Shown: positions 1 through 9,500 of the stretch, piece after piece | Position numbering within the stretch: the first letter of the stretch is position 1 | Layout: each line of letters starts with the position of its first letter | Source of the DNA: Sulfurospirillaceae bacterium | Lineage (GTDB): Bacteria > Campylobacterota > Campylobacteria > Campylobacterales > Sulfurospirillaceae | DNA: 64,000 bases | Reading direction: 5' to 3' | Assembly: GCA_028684065.1 (NCBI GenBank) | Contig: JAQUGO010000002.1 | Span: 186,001 to 250,000 of the forward strand | The notes under the pieces: model-generated | Seen by the model: the letters and a program-made list of their open reading frames with translations, nothing else | Told to the model about the DNA's origin: nothing | Database searches by the model: none | Position numbers and translations under genes: made by a program

Positions 1-416
1 ATTTTACTTTTATTAATTTCAGGTAAGCCATATATCGCGTGCTCTAAATTTTCTTTATCTTCATGCTCACAATAGTGTTTTTCATAGGCTTCCAACCCTA
101 AACGATAGTCTGCTGAAAGATCCACAACCTTGACATGTAAAGCTAAAAGTTCCTTTGCAAAACCCATCGCAGCTTTATGAGGTAACGCTAAAAAAGCAAG
201 TTCTGCGTGTTTAGCAACTTCTTGGGCATCTGCTTTCTGCACTTCTTGCTCAAATACTTTAGTTAAAGATGGATGTAAATCAGTCGCTTTGACACCGCCT
301 TCGGTAGTTGCAATATATGTTATTTCAAAATGGGGATGAGAAATCAAAATTTTCATTAACTCTAATCCCGTATAACCACTTGCGCCAATAATCGCTACAT
401 GTATCTTTTTCATCAT
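1..416 (-). CDS. argC: N-acetyl-gamma-glutamyl-phosphate reductase, N-terminal part
   Basis: This is the start of ArgC, which reduces N-acetylglutamyl phosphate to the semialdehyde in arginine biosynthesis. The visible N-terminus contains the NAD(P)-binding Rossmann motif GASGYTGLELMK about ten residues in, followed by a TTEGG segment. The gene runs off the left edge, so the catalytic cysteine and the C-terminal half are not in view. Two adjacent ATG codons (416 and 413) could start it. The first directly follows the greA stop with no gap, so argC is probably translated from the greA transcript. Confidence 0.9.
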   Translation of the reverse strand, partial: MMKKIHVAIIGASGYTGLELMKILISHPHFEITYIATTEGGVKATDLHPSLTKVFEQEVQKADAQEVAKHAELAFLALPHKAAMGFAKELLALHVKVVDLSADYRLGLEAYEKHYCEHEDKENLEHAIYGLPEINKSK

Positions 417-908
417 TTAACTCTCAAAATCAATTTTATGGTAAGCAATCTCTAAGATTTCATACACATGTTTTCCACCAGGTAACGCCACGGTTACCTC
501 ATCACCTTCGGCTTTACCCATTAACTGCTTAGACAAAGGAGAATGATACGAGATCCATCCTTTGTTAGGATTGCTTTCCGTACTTCCTACAATTGTATAA
601 GTAATTTCTTCGTTACTTTCCATATCCTCCAACATCACTGTAGAACCAAAACGTACCTTGTCATGCTCATACGTTGAAGGATCAATCACTTGTGCACGTG
701 AAAGCAATTCACTCAGCTCACCAATGCGTCCATCGATAAATGCCAGACGCTCTTTTGCAGCATGGTATTCTGCGTTTTCTTTTAAATCCCCGTGGCTTCG
801 TGCAATATCAAGCTCAATAACTGTTTCAGGGCGTTGCTTTTTTTTCAAATCTGCCAGTTCATTGGTCAATTTTTTATAACCGTATTCGGTCATAGGTTCT
901 TTATTCAT
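417..908 (-). CDS. greA: Transcription elongation factor GreA
   Basis: GreA rescues backtracked RNA polymerase by stimulating cleavage of the nascent transcript. At 163 residues it has family length. The N-terminal coiled coil carries the conserved segment ARSHGDLKENAEYHAAKE around residues 37-54, and the C-terminal FKBP-like domain ends in the typical LPGGKHVYEILEI pattern. The start at 908 is supported by an AGGAG sequence six bases upstream. It lies 27 bases after lpxB and abuts argC, suggesting an lpxB-greA-argC transcript. Confidence 0.95.
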   Translation of the reverse strand: MNKEPMTEYGYKKLTNELADLKKKQRPETVIELDIARSHGDLKENAEYHAAKERLAFIDGRIGELSELLSRAQVIDPSTYEHDKVRFGSTVMLEDMESNEEITYTIVGSTESNPNKGWISYHSPLSKQLMGKAEGDEVTVALPGGKHVYEILEIAYHKIDFES

Positions 909-935
909 ACTATTCTCCTCACGCTAATCTTCTTA

Positions 936-1964
936 TTATACCTTCATTATGCTTATCATCGTATCTTTACTTCCATGCCCTAAAATACGTCGCAGTTTTA
1001 ATGCATGTTCAAAAAATGCTTCCCTGTCTATGCTGGCATAGGCTTCCAAAAGATTTTTGACACTCACCTCCTCTTGCAATAACTCAGGATGTAACTCTGG
1101 CATTTTTTCAAAATCAAAGATGATATTGGCAAGTCCTACATGACTCAGCTTCACAAAATGCTTCGCTATCCAATAATCAATCAATTTCGCTTTGTACGCT
1201 AACACCATCGGCACACCAATCAACGCGGCTTCCAATGTTGCCGTACCTGAACAAACAAAGGCAAACTCACTTTGTAAAAAAGTTTCGTACGTATTTTTTG
1301 AAAGTGTAAATTGACTAATATCACCATAAATTTCAATTATCTCCTGTTCACTAAAATGAGAAGGAATAACTAAAATTTTCTCTTTATCAATACTTTTGGC
1401 GACTTCTCGATACAGTGGCATCAAAGCTTTAATCTCACTTTTACGACTCCCTGGCAAAAAGGCTACATGCCCTGTAGGTTCATATTTTTCTTTGCATGTA
1501 GGAATTTCATCCAAAAGTGGATGCCCAACATAAGTGGCTTTGGTATAAAACTGTTGCTCAAAGGGCAAAATAGAAGCAAGTACATCACAATATTGCTCAA
1601 CTTTAGCAACCCTTTTGGCTTTCCACGCCCAAACTTGAGGCAAAATATAATAGATAATTTCTATATTGGGGTTAACTTTTTTAATCGCTTTAGCGAGCGG
1701 TAAATTAAACGCTGGCGAATCAATCAACAACACTTTATCTACAAAGCAACTCATGGCAGCCATCACTTTAATGGCCTTTTGCGCTTTTTTTATTTTTGGA
1801 ATTGCATCTAAAAACCCCATTATTGAAAATGCGCGACTGGGAATGACTGGTTTTCCGAAGCGTTCATCAAAAATTCCAAATAGCTCACACTCATGTAATG
1901 CACTTAAAATAGGCTCAAGATGAAGGTTGGCAGAAGGTTCTAGTGCCGATACAAGTAGTTTCAA
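936..1964 (-). CDS. lpxB: Lipid-A-disaccharide synthase
   Basis: LpxB is the inner-membrane-associated glycosyltransferase (family GT19) that joins UDP-diacylglucosamine and lipid X to make the lipid A disaccharide. The protein begins LKLLVSALEPSANLHLEPIL, the usual LpxB N-terminus, and has the conserved CSGTATLEAALIGVPMV nucleotide-binding loop near residues 235-255. I chose the TTG at 1964 (343 residues): it has an AGGGA ribosome-binding site six bases upstream, and homologues start here. An ATG 21 codons upstream (2027) is in frame but would add a basic extension not typical of the family. Confidence 0.93.
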   Translation of the reverse strand: MKLLVSALEPSANLHLEPILSALHECELFGIFDERFGKPVIPSRAFSIMGFLDAIPKIKKAQKAIKVMAAMSCFVDKVLLIDSPAFNLPLAKAIKKVNPNIEIIYYILPQVWAWKAKRVAKVEQYCDVLASILPFEQQFYTKATYVGHPLLDEIPTCKEKYEPTGHVAFLPGSRKSEIKALMPLYREVAKSIDKEKILVIPSHFSEQEIIEIYGDISQFTLSKNTYETFLQSEFAFVCSGTATLEAALIGVPMVLAYKAKLIDYWIAKHFVKLSHVGLANIIFDFEKMPELHPELLQEEVSVKNLLEAYASIDREAFFEHALKLRRILGHGSKDTMISIMKV

Positions 1965-2033
1965 TCCTTTTCCCTTATAAAATCTTTTTAAGATAATATA
2001 CAAAAATCTCTTAAAATTGTAAGCCACTTTCGT

Positions 2034-2039
2034 TATAAT
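2034..2039 (+). promoter_or_regulatory. Probable -10 element of the surE promoter
   Basis: A perfect TATAAT sits 26 bases upstream of the surE ATG in the short divergent gap between lpxB and surE. No clear -35 is seen, which is normal for Campylobacterota sigma-70 promoters. Confidence 0.6.
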
Positions 2040-2065
2040 AGCCCTAAAAAAGTAGGCACATTTTA

Positions 2066-2857
2066 ATGAAACATATTTTGATTACCAATGATGACGGCTT
2101 TGAAAGCAAAGGCCTTCATGCCTTAGCCCAAGCATTGCGCCCTTTAGGACATGTTACCATCGTTGCACCCACCACTGAAAAATCCGCTTGCGGGCACTCT
2201 CTTACATTAACACGCCCCCTTCGTTTTATCGCTATTGAAGATGATTTTTTTAAGCTGGATGATGGCACACCAACCGATTGTATCTATCTCTCTTTAAATG
2301 CTCTTTTTGAAGGTGATAAAAAACCTGATTTAGTAGTGAGCGGTATCAACCGAGGTTCAAATTTGGGTGAAGATATTACGTATAGCGGAACCGCAAGTGC
2401 TGCCATGGAAGCAGCTATTCATGGTGTCCCTGCCATTGCAATTTCGCAAGTCTATGAAGGAAATCCGCAAAATATCGAAATACATGGCTATTCTTTGGCA
2501 CAACAAGTTGCACACGATTTAGCTAAAAAAATCTTAGAAGGCGAGTTTCCACTTGCGGATAGACGCTTTTTAAATGTCAATATCCCAGCTCTAAAACCAG
2601 AAGAATGTAAAGGTTATAAAATCACACGCGCCGGGTACCGTATGTATGGCAATAACGCCCATTTGCACCGTAATCCAAGAGGCGAAGAGTATTATTGGTT
2701 AGGTGTGCATACTTTAGAATGGCGAAAAAGTGCCTTAGAAGATTGTGACCTTAGTGCAATTGATGCGGGCTATATTTCTATCACCCCTATTCAATTGGAT
2801 ATGACGGCACACGATGAGTTGGAAAAACTACAACAATGGATTGAGAATGGACGATAG
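2066..2857 (+). CDS. surE: 5'/3'-nucleotidase SurE
   Basis: SurE is a metal-dependent phosphatase that dephosphorylates nucleoside monophosphates and is linked to stationary-phase survival. The N-terminus holds the metal-binding ITNDDG motif (Asp8, Asp9). The conserved SGINRGSNLGEDITYSGT segment near residues 91-108 carries further active-site residues. The length of 263 residues is normal. It starts a plus-strand pair divergent from lpxB, and its 3' end overlaps tcdA by 11 bases, so the two are probably translationally coupled. Confidence 0.95.
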   Translation: MKHILITNDDGFESKGLHALAQALRPLGHVTIVAPTTEKSACGHSLTLTRPLRFIAIEDDFFKLDDGTPTDCIYLSLNALFEGDKKPDLVVSGINRGSNLGEDITYSGTASAAMEAAIHGVPAIAISQVYEGNPQNIEIHGYSLAQQVAHDLAKKILEGEFPLADRRFLNVNIPALKPEECKGYKITRAGYRMYGNNAHLHRNPRGEEYYWLGVHTLEWRKSALEDCDLSAIDAGYISITPIQLDMTAHDELEKLQQWIENGR

Positions 2858-3491
2858 GTACTCACGCGTTAGAAAGATTTTTAATGAAGATTTTGAGCTA
2901 CTTCAACATGCAAAAGTTCTCCTTTTTGGTGTCGGTGGTGTCGGTAGTATCTGCTTAGATGCCCTTTTTCGCTCAGGCGTTACAGACATCACCATCGTTG
3001 ATTTTGACTGCTATGATATCACTAACCAAAACCGCCAGTTAGGAAGTGAAGCCGTGGGTGAAATCAAAGTCAAACGCCTAAAAGAGCTCTACCCAACCGT
3101 AACACCTATTGAGCAAAAAGTAACGCCTTCATGGATTGAAAATTTTGATTTTAGCCCTTACGATGTGGTCATCGATGCGATTGATGATATGCCTTCAAAA
3201 GTCGCCATTGCACATTATGCCAGTGAAAAACTCATCAGCTCCAGCGGCGGCGCTAAAAAAATAGACCCTACCAAAGTACGTTATTGCTCTGTGTGGAAAA
3301 CACACGGCGATGCGTTAGCTAAAAAATTTCGTTATGAACTCAAAAAAAGCGGCTTTAGCAAAGATTTTCTCACCGTTTTTTCCGATGAAGAACCCAACTG
3401 CAAAGACTTAGGCAGTTTGATATGCGTCACAGGAACCTTTGGATTAACACTTGCTTCTTTGACAATTCGAAAGCTTACCAACAAGCTGTAA
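2847..3491 (+). CDS. tcdA: tRNA threonylcarbamoyladenosine dehydratase (TcdA/CsdL family)
   Basis: This ThiF/E1-like enzyme is predicted to use ATP to cyclise the t6A modification of tRNA to ct6A. Its N-terminus has the adenylating Rossmann motif FGVGGVGS, the VDFDCYDITNQNRQ segment typical of the family (about residues 41-54), and the DAIDD motif. The ATG at 2847 gives 214 residues and begins MDDRYSRVRKIF, as in homologues; an in-frame codon at 2814 would lie deeper inside surE. The neighbouring window also holds a TsaC-like t6A gene and a tRNA-Thr. ThiF-like paralogues with other substrates exist, but the NRQ signature favours TcdA. Confidence 0.85.
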   Translation: MDDRYSRVRKIFNEDFELLQHAKVLLFGVGGVGSICLDALFRSGVTDITIVDFDCYDITNQNRQLGSEAVGEIKVKRLKELYPTVTPIEQKVTPSWIENFDFSPYDVVIDAIDDMPSKVAIAHYASEKLISSSGGAKKIDPTKVRYCSVWKTHGDALAKKFRYELKKSGFSKDFLTVFSDEEPNCKDLGSLICVTGTFGLTLASLTIRKLTNKL

Positions 3492-3497
3492 GCTTTC
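3469..3497. terminator. Inverted repeat at the end of tcdA
   Basis: GAAAGCTTA (3469-3477) and TAAGCTTTC (3489-3497) form a perfect 9-base stem with an 11-base loop. It spans the tcdA stop codon and lies between two convergent genes. There is no T-run, so a role as a bidirectional terminator or an mRNA 3' hairpin is inferred. Confidence 0.4.
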
Positions 3498-3519
3498 CAT
3501 GTCAAGAGTATCTAGCCGT

Positions 3520-4071
3520 TTAATTCAAATCACCATCTTTCCAGTATTTTGTTCCTTGTATAGTCGCTTGAAGAGCTAAACCATTTTTGGTGAGTTTATA
3601 GAGCTTTATCCCTGGTTGTACGGTAATCGCACCTTCTGCTGAACCACCTTTTTTGTCTGATTTTGCGGCCGCATCTGCTTGTGCATTAGCCTCCCAGCCA
3701 CTATTTACAAATGATTCAAGAACTTCTTTATTGTCAAAAACAAAAATAGCTCTAAAGTCTTTGACGCCAAGACCAATACCGATACCTCCAGAAGCCATCT
3801 TCATGTATGTTTTTTTACCGGTTTTATTATTAACGGCTATGCCACTTCCACCCTCAGCAGAAAAGAAGATAACATTGACACCAATATTGCTAAATGTGGC
3901 ATACCCATAAGCTTGTTTTATTGCACTTGCAGAGCCTGGATACGCTTTATAGAGCATTTTTAATGTCTCTTGACTATCACTATTAATTGCCTTTTTCTGT
4001 TCGGCAACCGATTCAGCATATGACAAAGTAGCACACAGTAAGATTAACAGTAAAGCTTTGATAATTTTCAT
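3520..4071 (-). CDS. Secreted YSC84/SYLF-domain protein
   Basis: A 183-residue protein with a clear signal peptide (MKIIKALLLILLCATLSYA). The mature part matches the YSC84-like (SYLF) domain: YGYATFSNIGVNVIFFSAEGGSGIAV, then MKMASGGIGIGLGVKDFRAIFVFDN. In eukaryotes this domain binds lipid; the bacterial role is unknown. The gene stands alone between tcdA and an unrecognised gene, with a TTTACTTTTTATTC-rich leader. Periplasmic or outer-membrane-associated location is inferred from the signal peptide. Confidence 0.8.
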   Translation of the reverse strand: MKIIKALLLILLCATLSYAESVAEQKKAINSDSQETLKMLYKAYPGSASAIKQAYGYATFSNIGVNVIFFSAEGGSGIAVNNKTGKKTYMKMASGGIGIGLGVKDFRAIFVFDNKEVLESFVNSGWEANAQADAAAKSDKKGGSAEGAITVQPGIKLYKLTKNGLALQATIQGTKYWKDGDLN

Positions 4072-4129
4072 AACTTCTCCTTTTTACTTTTTATTCTCTT
4101 TCATCTAAACATACATCAAGATGAAAACC

Positions 4130-4786
4130 TTATTTTAAACTTGACTCTTCTTCCATAGACATCATTAAAAATCCCGTAAATCCAGCGTTATCATTAGGGC
4201 TTATCTTCTTGCTGACTTCCTTTTTCATGGTTTTTAAAACTTTTGTATACTGCACGTAAAATTCATAACTGGGTCGTGGTTTGTAAACCAAACCTTCTAT
4301 CTCAAAAAACGTGATGATATTTTTGGTAGTTGTCGGTTTGATGAAAAATTCTTTGTCTCTATAAAAATAATAAGAAATAAGTGTGACGAGTGACCATTTG
4401 GCTAAAGTATAAAAGGATAATATCTCTACCATGATGTCAAATCCCTCTTTTTTATTACCATAAAGCATTTCATACAAGCCAATGGAAAGCATATCTTTTC
4501 GCTCCATGCGCATATCTTTAATCATATCTCGTACTTTTGGTTTTTCGAATAACGATATTAAGGATGATTTTGAAACGATTTTGGTGAAATTTGCGCAGAT
4601 AATGTCAGGCTGTGTAAAATTCTCTTTAGAGAACATTTCGCGGACTTGTTCGCCGATTTTAGCGGTATTGTGTCTTTTTATGATGGGCAAAAGTCCAACA
4701 TCTTCAAAACCTTGTGGGTATAGTTCCAAAAAATAGGCTTCTGCTTCTTTGAGTTTTTGGTGATTCATGTTTAATTCTTTCATCAT
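4130..4786 (-). CDS. Conserved protein of unknown function
   Basis: A 218-residue protein I do not recognise. It has no signal peptide. One moderately hydrophobic stretch (FYTLAKWSLVTLISYYFY) lies near residues 128-145, so a weak membrane association cannot be excluded. The C-terminus carries a distinctive PNDNAGFTGFLMMSMEEE pattern that looks like a family signature. The start is uncertain: ATG codons occur at residues 1, 2 and 7. It sits in the small variable zone between tcdA and tRNA-Thr. No function is proposed. Confidence 0.65.
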   Translation of the reverse strand: MMKELNMNHQKLKEAEAYFLELYPQGFEDVGLLPIIKRHNTAKIGEQVREMFSKENFTQPDIICANFTKIVSKSSLISLFEKPKVRDMIKDMRMERKDMLSIGLYEMLYGNKKEGFDIMVEILSFYTLAKWSLVTLISYYFYRDKEFFIKPTTTKNIITFFEIEGLVYKPRPSYEFYVQYTKVLKTMKKEVSKKISPNDNAGFTGFLMMSMEEESSLK

Positions 4787-4918
4787 GACAAACTTTCAAA
4801 TTTTACCAAATTTTTCATTTTTTGCGTATATAAATACTTCGTGTTTACGTACAATATTTTGATATACTATGCATATATCTAAAGTATCTTTGTAATCAGT
4901 AGAGCACTTTTTCACTAA

Positions 4919-5035
4919 GCTCTTTTAGATGATGAACACCAATGGCACGAATCCTACCAAGTCAAAGAGGTCGATACCGTGAAATGTGTTTATGATATGA
5001 TTGATAATTTAGGCGTAGTCAAAGATTCTTTATAA
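4919..5035 (+). pseudogene. C-terminal gene fragment of unknown origin
   Basis: An open frame without a start codon reads ALLDDEHQWHESYQVKEVD and continues to a TAA at 5033-5035, 38 residues in all. It is preceded directly by an in-frame stop (4916-4918). The amino-acid composition looks like real protein rather than random AT-rich sequence, suggesting the tail of a lost gene. No parent family was recognised. It lies in the 259-base gap between the unknown gene ending the minus-strand pair and the EamA transporter. Confidence 0.45.
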
Positions 5036-5045
5036 AGTTTATAAA

Positions 5046-5939
5046 TTGGAAAAAAATCAAACATTAGCATATAAATATGCTCTAATATCCGTTTTACTAT
5101 GGTCAACAGTTGCGACTGCTTTTAAAGTTTCTCTCAACTTTATGACTCCTTTAGAACTTTTATTTTACTCTTCGTGTAGTTCTCTTTTTATTTTAGGTTC
5201 TATCCTTGTCTATCAAAAGAAGTTAACAGAAGCTTTTTTACATGTAAAGCATCAGCCAATTTTGGTTTTGATTTTGGGAGCCATAAACCCTTTTATCTAT
5301 TATCTACTCCTCTTTAAAGCCTATGCCATTTTACCAGCACAAGAAGCGCAAGCAATTAACTATACGTGGGCCTTAATGTTTGCCTATCTCTCTGTTATAT
5401 TTTTAAAACAAAAACTTTTCAAAGCGGATATTGTTGCTGGGCTTATTTGCTACTTTGGTGTTTTAATAATTTCAACAAAAGGTCATCCTTTAAGCTTACA
5501 TTTCTCTGACATGTACGGTGTCTTGCTTGCTCTATTCAGTACAATATTGTGGTCACTGTATTGGATATTTAACTCAAAATCGCATGCCGATTCTGTAGTC
5601 GGTCTCTTTTGTAATTTTTTTGTTGGTGTCATTTTTATATCATTGTACATTGTGTATAGTGGCAGTATCAAACTACCTAATATTGAGACTAGTTTAGGTG
5701 CTATCTATGTAGGATTGTTTGAGATGGGCATCACTTTTGTTTTTTGGCTCAAAGCGGTTAAACTAAGTCACAGCGTTTCGAAGATATCAAATCTCATCTT
5801 CCTTTCGCCATTTTTATCGCTTTTTTTCATTTATTATTTTGTAGGCGAAGACATTCTGCCTTCAACTATTTTGGCATTAGTATTGATTATCTTGGGATTA
5901 GTAATACAACAAAAGTATAAACAAAAGAGTGAGATATAG
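5046..5939 (+). CDS. EamA/DMT-family membrane transporter
   Basis: A 297-residue integral membrane protein with about ten transmembrane segments and two repeated EamA halves, the architecture of drug/metabolite transporters. The N-terminal SVLLWSTVATAFKVSLNFMTP and the central FSTILWSLYWIFNSK are typical EamA repeat starts. The substrate cannot be told from sequence. Translation begins at a TTG (5046) with only a poor ribosome-binding site. The gene belongs to the variable zone beside tRNA-Thr and may be an accessory gain. Confidence 0.8.
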   Translation: MEKNQTLAYKYALISVLLWSTVATAFKVSLNFMTPLELLFYSSCSSLFILGSILVYQKKLTEAFLHVKHQPILVLILGAINPFIYYLLLFKAYAILPAQEAQAINYTWALMFAYLSVIFLKQKLFKADIVAGLICYFGVLIISTKGHPLSLHFSDMYGVLLALFSTILWSLYWIFNSKSHADSVVGLFCNFFVGVIFISLYIVYSGSIKLPNIETSLGAIYVGLFEMGITFVFWLKAVKLSHSVSKISNLIFLSPFLSLFFIYYFVGEDILPSTILALVLIILGLVIQQKYKQKSEI

Positions 5940-5985
5940 TTCTTTCGCTGATTAACATTAGAGTGAACTTTCCAATGCAGTATAT

Positions 5986-6060
5986 GGAGCTAACGACGGG
6001 ACTCGAACCCGTGACCTGTTGATTACGAATCAACTGCTCTACCAGCTGAGCCACGTCAGC
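5986..6060 (-). tRNA. tRNA-Thr (anticodon CGT), CCA encoded
   Basis: The minus strand folds as a full cloverleaf. The acceptor arm is GCTGACG (6060-6054) with CGTTAGC (5996-5990), including one G-U pair. The anticodon stem GTTGA/TCAAC encloses the loop TTCGTAA, giving anticodon CGT, which reads ACG. The T arm has the canonical GGTTCGAGTCCC. The discriminator is T and CCA is encoded at 5988-5986. It lies about 70 bases downstream of the TsaC-like gene on the same strand. Its 3' end faces the variable zone. Confidence 0.95.
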
Positions 6061-6129
6061 ACCATAGGCAAAATTTTATACTATATTTGCTTTATTTTTC
6101 ATTGCACTACAAAGTACGAATACTGGGGA

Positions 6130-6573
6130 TTAGCGTAATTTTTGTATTTTTGTTTTTCTAAGCTTATAAATCGAAGAAGGGGCGGACTCAAAAAAACCTT
6201 GACATGTAAAGAGTATGGCATCAGCATTTTTTTGAGCAAACTTTTCATCAAATCCTTTGCCACTTGGATTAGAAGAGGTGGAATAACTCCATTTTAGTTT
6301 TTTTAAAAACTCTAAATGAGCTTCATCTTTGACCACACGAATTGCTAATCCACAAGGATAAGCAAAAGTAGTCTTTTTTGCCCTTCGCACTTTAGATTTA
6401 TGCTGTTTGGGAACACGCGTAAACTGGTCTAATGTTTGGAGAGAATCAACACTCATAAGAAAAGGCTTTCCTAAAGGGCGTTTTTTAATAATGCAGAGTG
6501 CCTCAGTATTTTGGGAGAGAAACCCTGCCGTTGTTTCTGTTTGTGCTAAATAAACAAGGTCAGGGTTCATCAT
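6130..6573 (-). CDS. Short Sua5/YciO/YrdC (TsaC-like) protein
   Basis: This 147-residue protein resembles TsaC, which makes threonylcarbamoyl-AMP from threonine, bicarbonate and ATP for tRNA t6A. The N-terminus VYLAQTETTAGFLSQNTEAL followed by IIKKRPLGKPFLMSV corresponds to the TsaC substrate loop (YPTDTxYGL...KxR). The later CGLAIRVV and STSSNPSGKGFD match the conserved SAN region. It is shorter than the roughly 190-residue E. coli enzyme, as is common in Campylobacterota. It begins four bases after carB and is followed by tRNA-Thr. Confidence 0.75.
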   Translation of the reverse strand: MMNPDLVYLAQTETTAGFLSQNTEALCIIKKRPLGKPFLMSVDSLQTLDQFTRVPKQHKSKVRRAKKTTFAYPCGLAIRVVKDEAHLEFLKKLKWSYSTSSNPSGKGFDEKFAQKNADAILFTCQGFFESAPSSIYKLRKTKIQKLR

Positions 6574-6577
6574 TATT

Positions 6578-9500
6578 TTAGTTTAGATAATCTTGTAATG
6601 CTCTAGGTTCTAATGCGCTCTTATCTTGAATATATTCTATTGCTGTAGTTGCAGCAGCAGCAGCGGAAACCGTTGTAAAGTAGGGTATATGAAAACGTAA
6701 AACTGCTTGGCGAATTTTTTTCGCATCATCTTTACTTGATTTATTGTCACTGGTGTTAATCACTAGTGCGATATCCCCATTTTTGAGTTTATCTTCGATA
6801 TTGGGTCTGCCCTCAGAGATTTTATACACGAACTCCGCATTGACACCTGCGTCTTGCAATGCTTTATGTGTTCCTCCTGTTGCCACTACTTTAAAGCCAA
6901 GTGCTTCAAATTTACTTCCAATCTCTTTTGCAAATGATTTATCAATATCTACAAGAGAAATAAAAACCGTTCCAGTTTTTGGAAGCACATTGGATGAAGC
7001 GATTTGACTTTTAGCAAATGAAGCTGGGAAGTTTCGACTAATACCCATAACCTCTCCAGTCGATTTCATCTCAGGCCCTAAAATCAAATCTGCCCCTTGA
7101 AGTTTATTGAATGGGAATACGGCTTCTTTAACAGCAACATGATCGAATTTTTTAGGTTTTAGTATGCCATTGCCTTCACGAACAACATCAAATTTATCAT
7201 AAAAACTGAGCGCTTCTCTTAGGTTTCCTTGGTACATAACGCGCGTGGCTACTTTGGCCATTGGAATACCTGTGGCTTTACTGACAAACGGTACAGTTCG
7301 GCTCGCTCGTGGATTGACTTCAATCATATAAACATCATCTTGATAGATGGCATATTGGATATTCATCAAACCAACAACGCCTAAATTGAGGGCTATTTGT
7401 TTGGTTTGTGCTTCTATTTTACTCAATATCACATCGCTTAACGAAATAGATGGCAATGAACAAGCGCTATCACCACTGTGGATGCCCGCTTCTTCGATAT
7501 GTTGCATAATGCCACCAATGTACACTTCTTTGCCATCACAAATTGCGTCCACGTCTACTTCAATTGCACGGTCTAAAAACTGGTCAATAAGTACAGGTGA
7601 ATTGTGACTAACACTAACAGCTTCGTTCATATAGGTGCGTAATTCACTCTCATTGTAAACGATGCGCATGGCACGACCTCCAAGCACATAACTTGGGCGT
7701 ACTAGAACAGGATAACCTATTTCTTTGGCACGCTCAATAGCTTCTTCTTCGCTCGTTGCAGTCGCATTATTGGGTTGTTTAATGTTATTTTCTGTAATAA
7801 ATTTTGAAAACTTTTTTCTATCCTCTGCCATATCAATGACGCGGGCTGTTGTACCGATGATTTTAGCACCGATAACCGTTAGTCTTTTCGCTAACTTAAG
7901 TGGTGTTTGTCCACCAAAATGTACGATAATTCCATCTGGATTTTCTTTTTCAACCACGCTTCTAACATGTTCAAAATCAATCGGCTCAAAATACAAAATA
8001 TCGCTGGTATCATAATCTGTTGAAACGGTTTCAGGATTACAATTGTACATAATCGTTTTAATACCCATATCATTCAGTGCATACGCCGCATGAACACAAC
8101 AGTAGTCAAATTCAATGCCTTGTCCGATGCGATTTGGTCCACCACCAATAATCATCACTTTTTTAGCACTATCTTTTTCTTTGGCAACGATAGGTAATTT
8201 CGTAATATTGGTTGTCGAATACAGATACGGTGTCAATGCTTTAAATTCTGCAGCACAAGTATCCACTTCGTTATATTCAAAATCAATGCCTAATTTAGTA
8301 CGTGCAAAATAAATATCGTTTTGTGTTAATTCTAAATTGTCTTGTTTATTGATAAGTTTTGCAATCATCTTGTCCGAAAAACCTTGTGTTTTAGCAGAAC
8401 GTAATAGTACTTCATCGTTTAAGATAAACATATCAATTTTCTTTTCAAAATCAACAATTTCTTTGATTTGATTTAAAAACCATGGATCGATTTTACATAA
8501 ATTAAAAACATCCTCTACGCTGTAGCCTCTTCTGAATGCTTCTGCAAGATAAAGATATCTATCACTATTAGGTCGTCTAATCTCATTTTTTAGTTTATCT
8601 TCATCAACTTTTAATGATTCAAAACCACTAAGATTAGTTTCCAATGAACATAAAGCTTTTTGAAATGACTCTTTAAAGGTACGTCCGATGGCCATAACTT
8701 CACCCACACTTTTCATAGATGTGGTCAAGGTAGAATCTGCCATGGGGAATTTTTCAAAAGTAAAGCGTGGAATTTTGGTTACGATATAGTCGATAACAGG
8801 CTCAAAACTTGCCGCCGTTCCTGTAATATCATTTTGAATTTCATCTAAAGTAAAACCAACTGCAAGTAAAGTTGCAACTTTAGCGATAGGATAACCCGTT
8901 GCTTTTGAAGCAAGGGCTGAACTACGACTTACACGAGGATTCATTTCGATAACGGTCATACGTCCTGTTTGAGGGCAAATCGAAAATTGTACGTTGCTTC
9001 CACCTGTATCAACGCCAATTTCACGCAGAATTGCAAAAGACGCATTACGCATACGTTGATATTCTTTGTCAGTTAACGTTAGTGCTGGTGCAATCGTAAC
9101 GCTATCTCCGGTATGGACACCCATCGGATCAAAGTTTTCAATAGAACAAACGATGATACAGTTATCCGCACTATCACGAATAACTTCCATTTCGTACTCT
9201 TTCCAACCTAGCAGTGATTCTTCAATTAAAATTTCATTAATAGGACTCGCGTCAAGTCCAGCTCCTGCTAATTCTTTAAATTCATCAATATTATAAGCAA
9301 CACCACTACCACCACCAGCTAATGTATAAGAAGCACGGATGATTAAAGGAAATCCTATTTTTTCAGCAGCAATAAAAGCCTCTTCAAGATTATAGGCATA
9401 TGCGCTGATAGGTAAGTCCATTCCTATCCTTATCATTGCTTCTTTAAAAGCCTGTCTATCTTCACCTTTTTTAATGGCCGCAGGATTAGCACCTAAAAAC

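Noticed and set aside
4919-5045. The fragment as a live small protein
   Set aside because: There is no start codon or ribosome-binding site in its frame after the upstream stop, so it is called a remnant.
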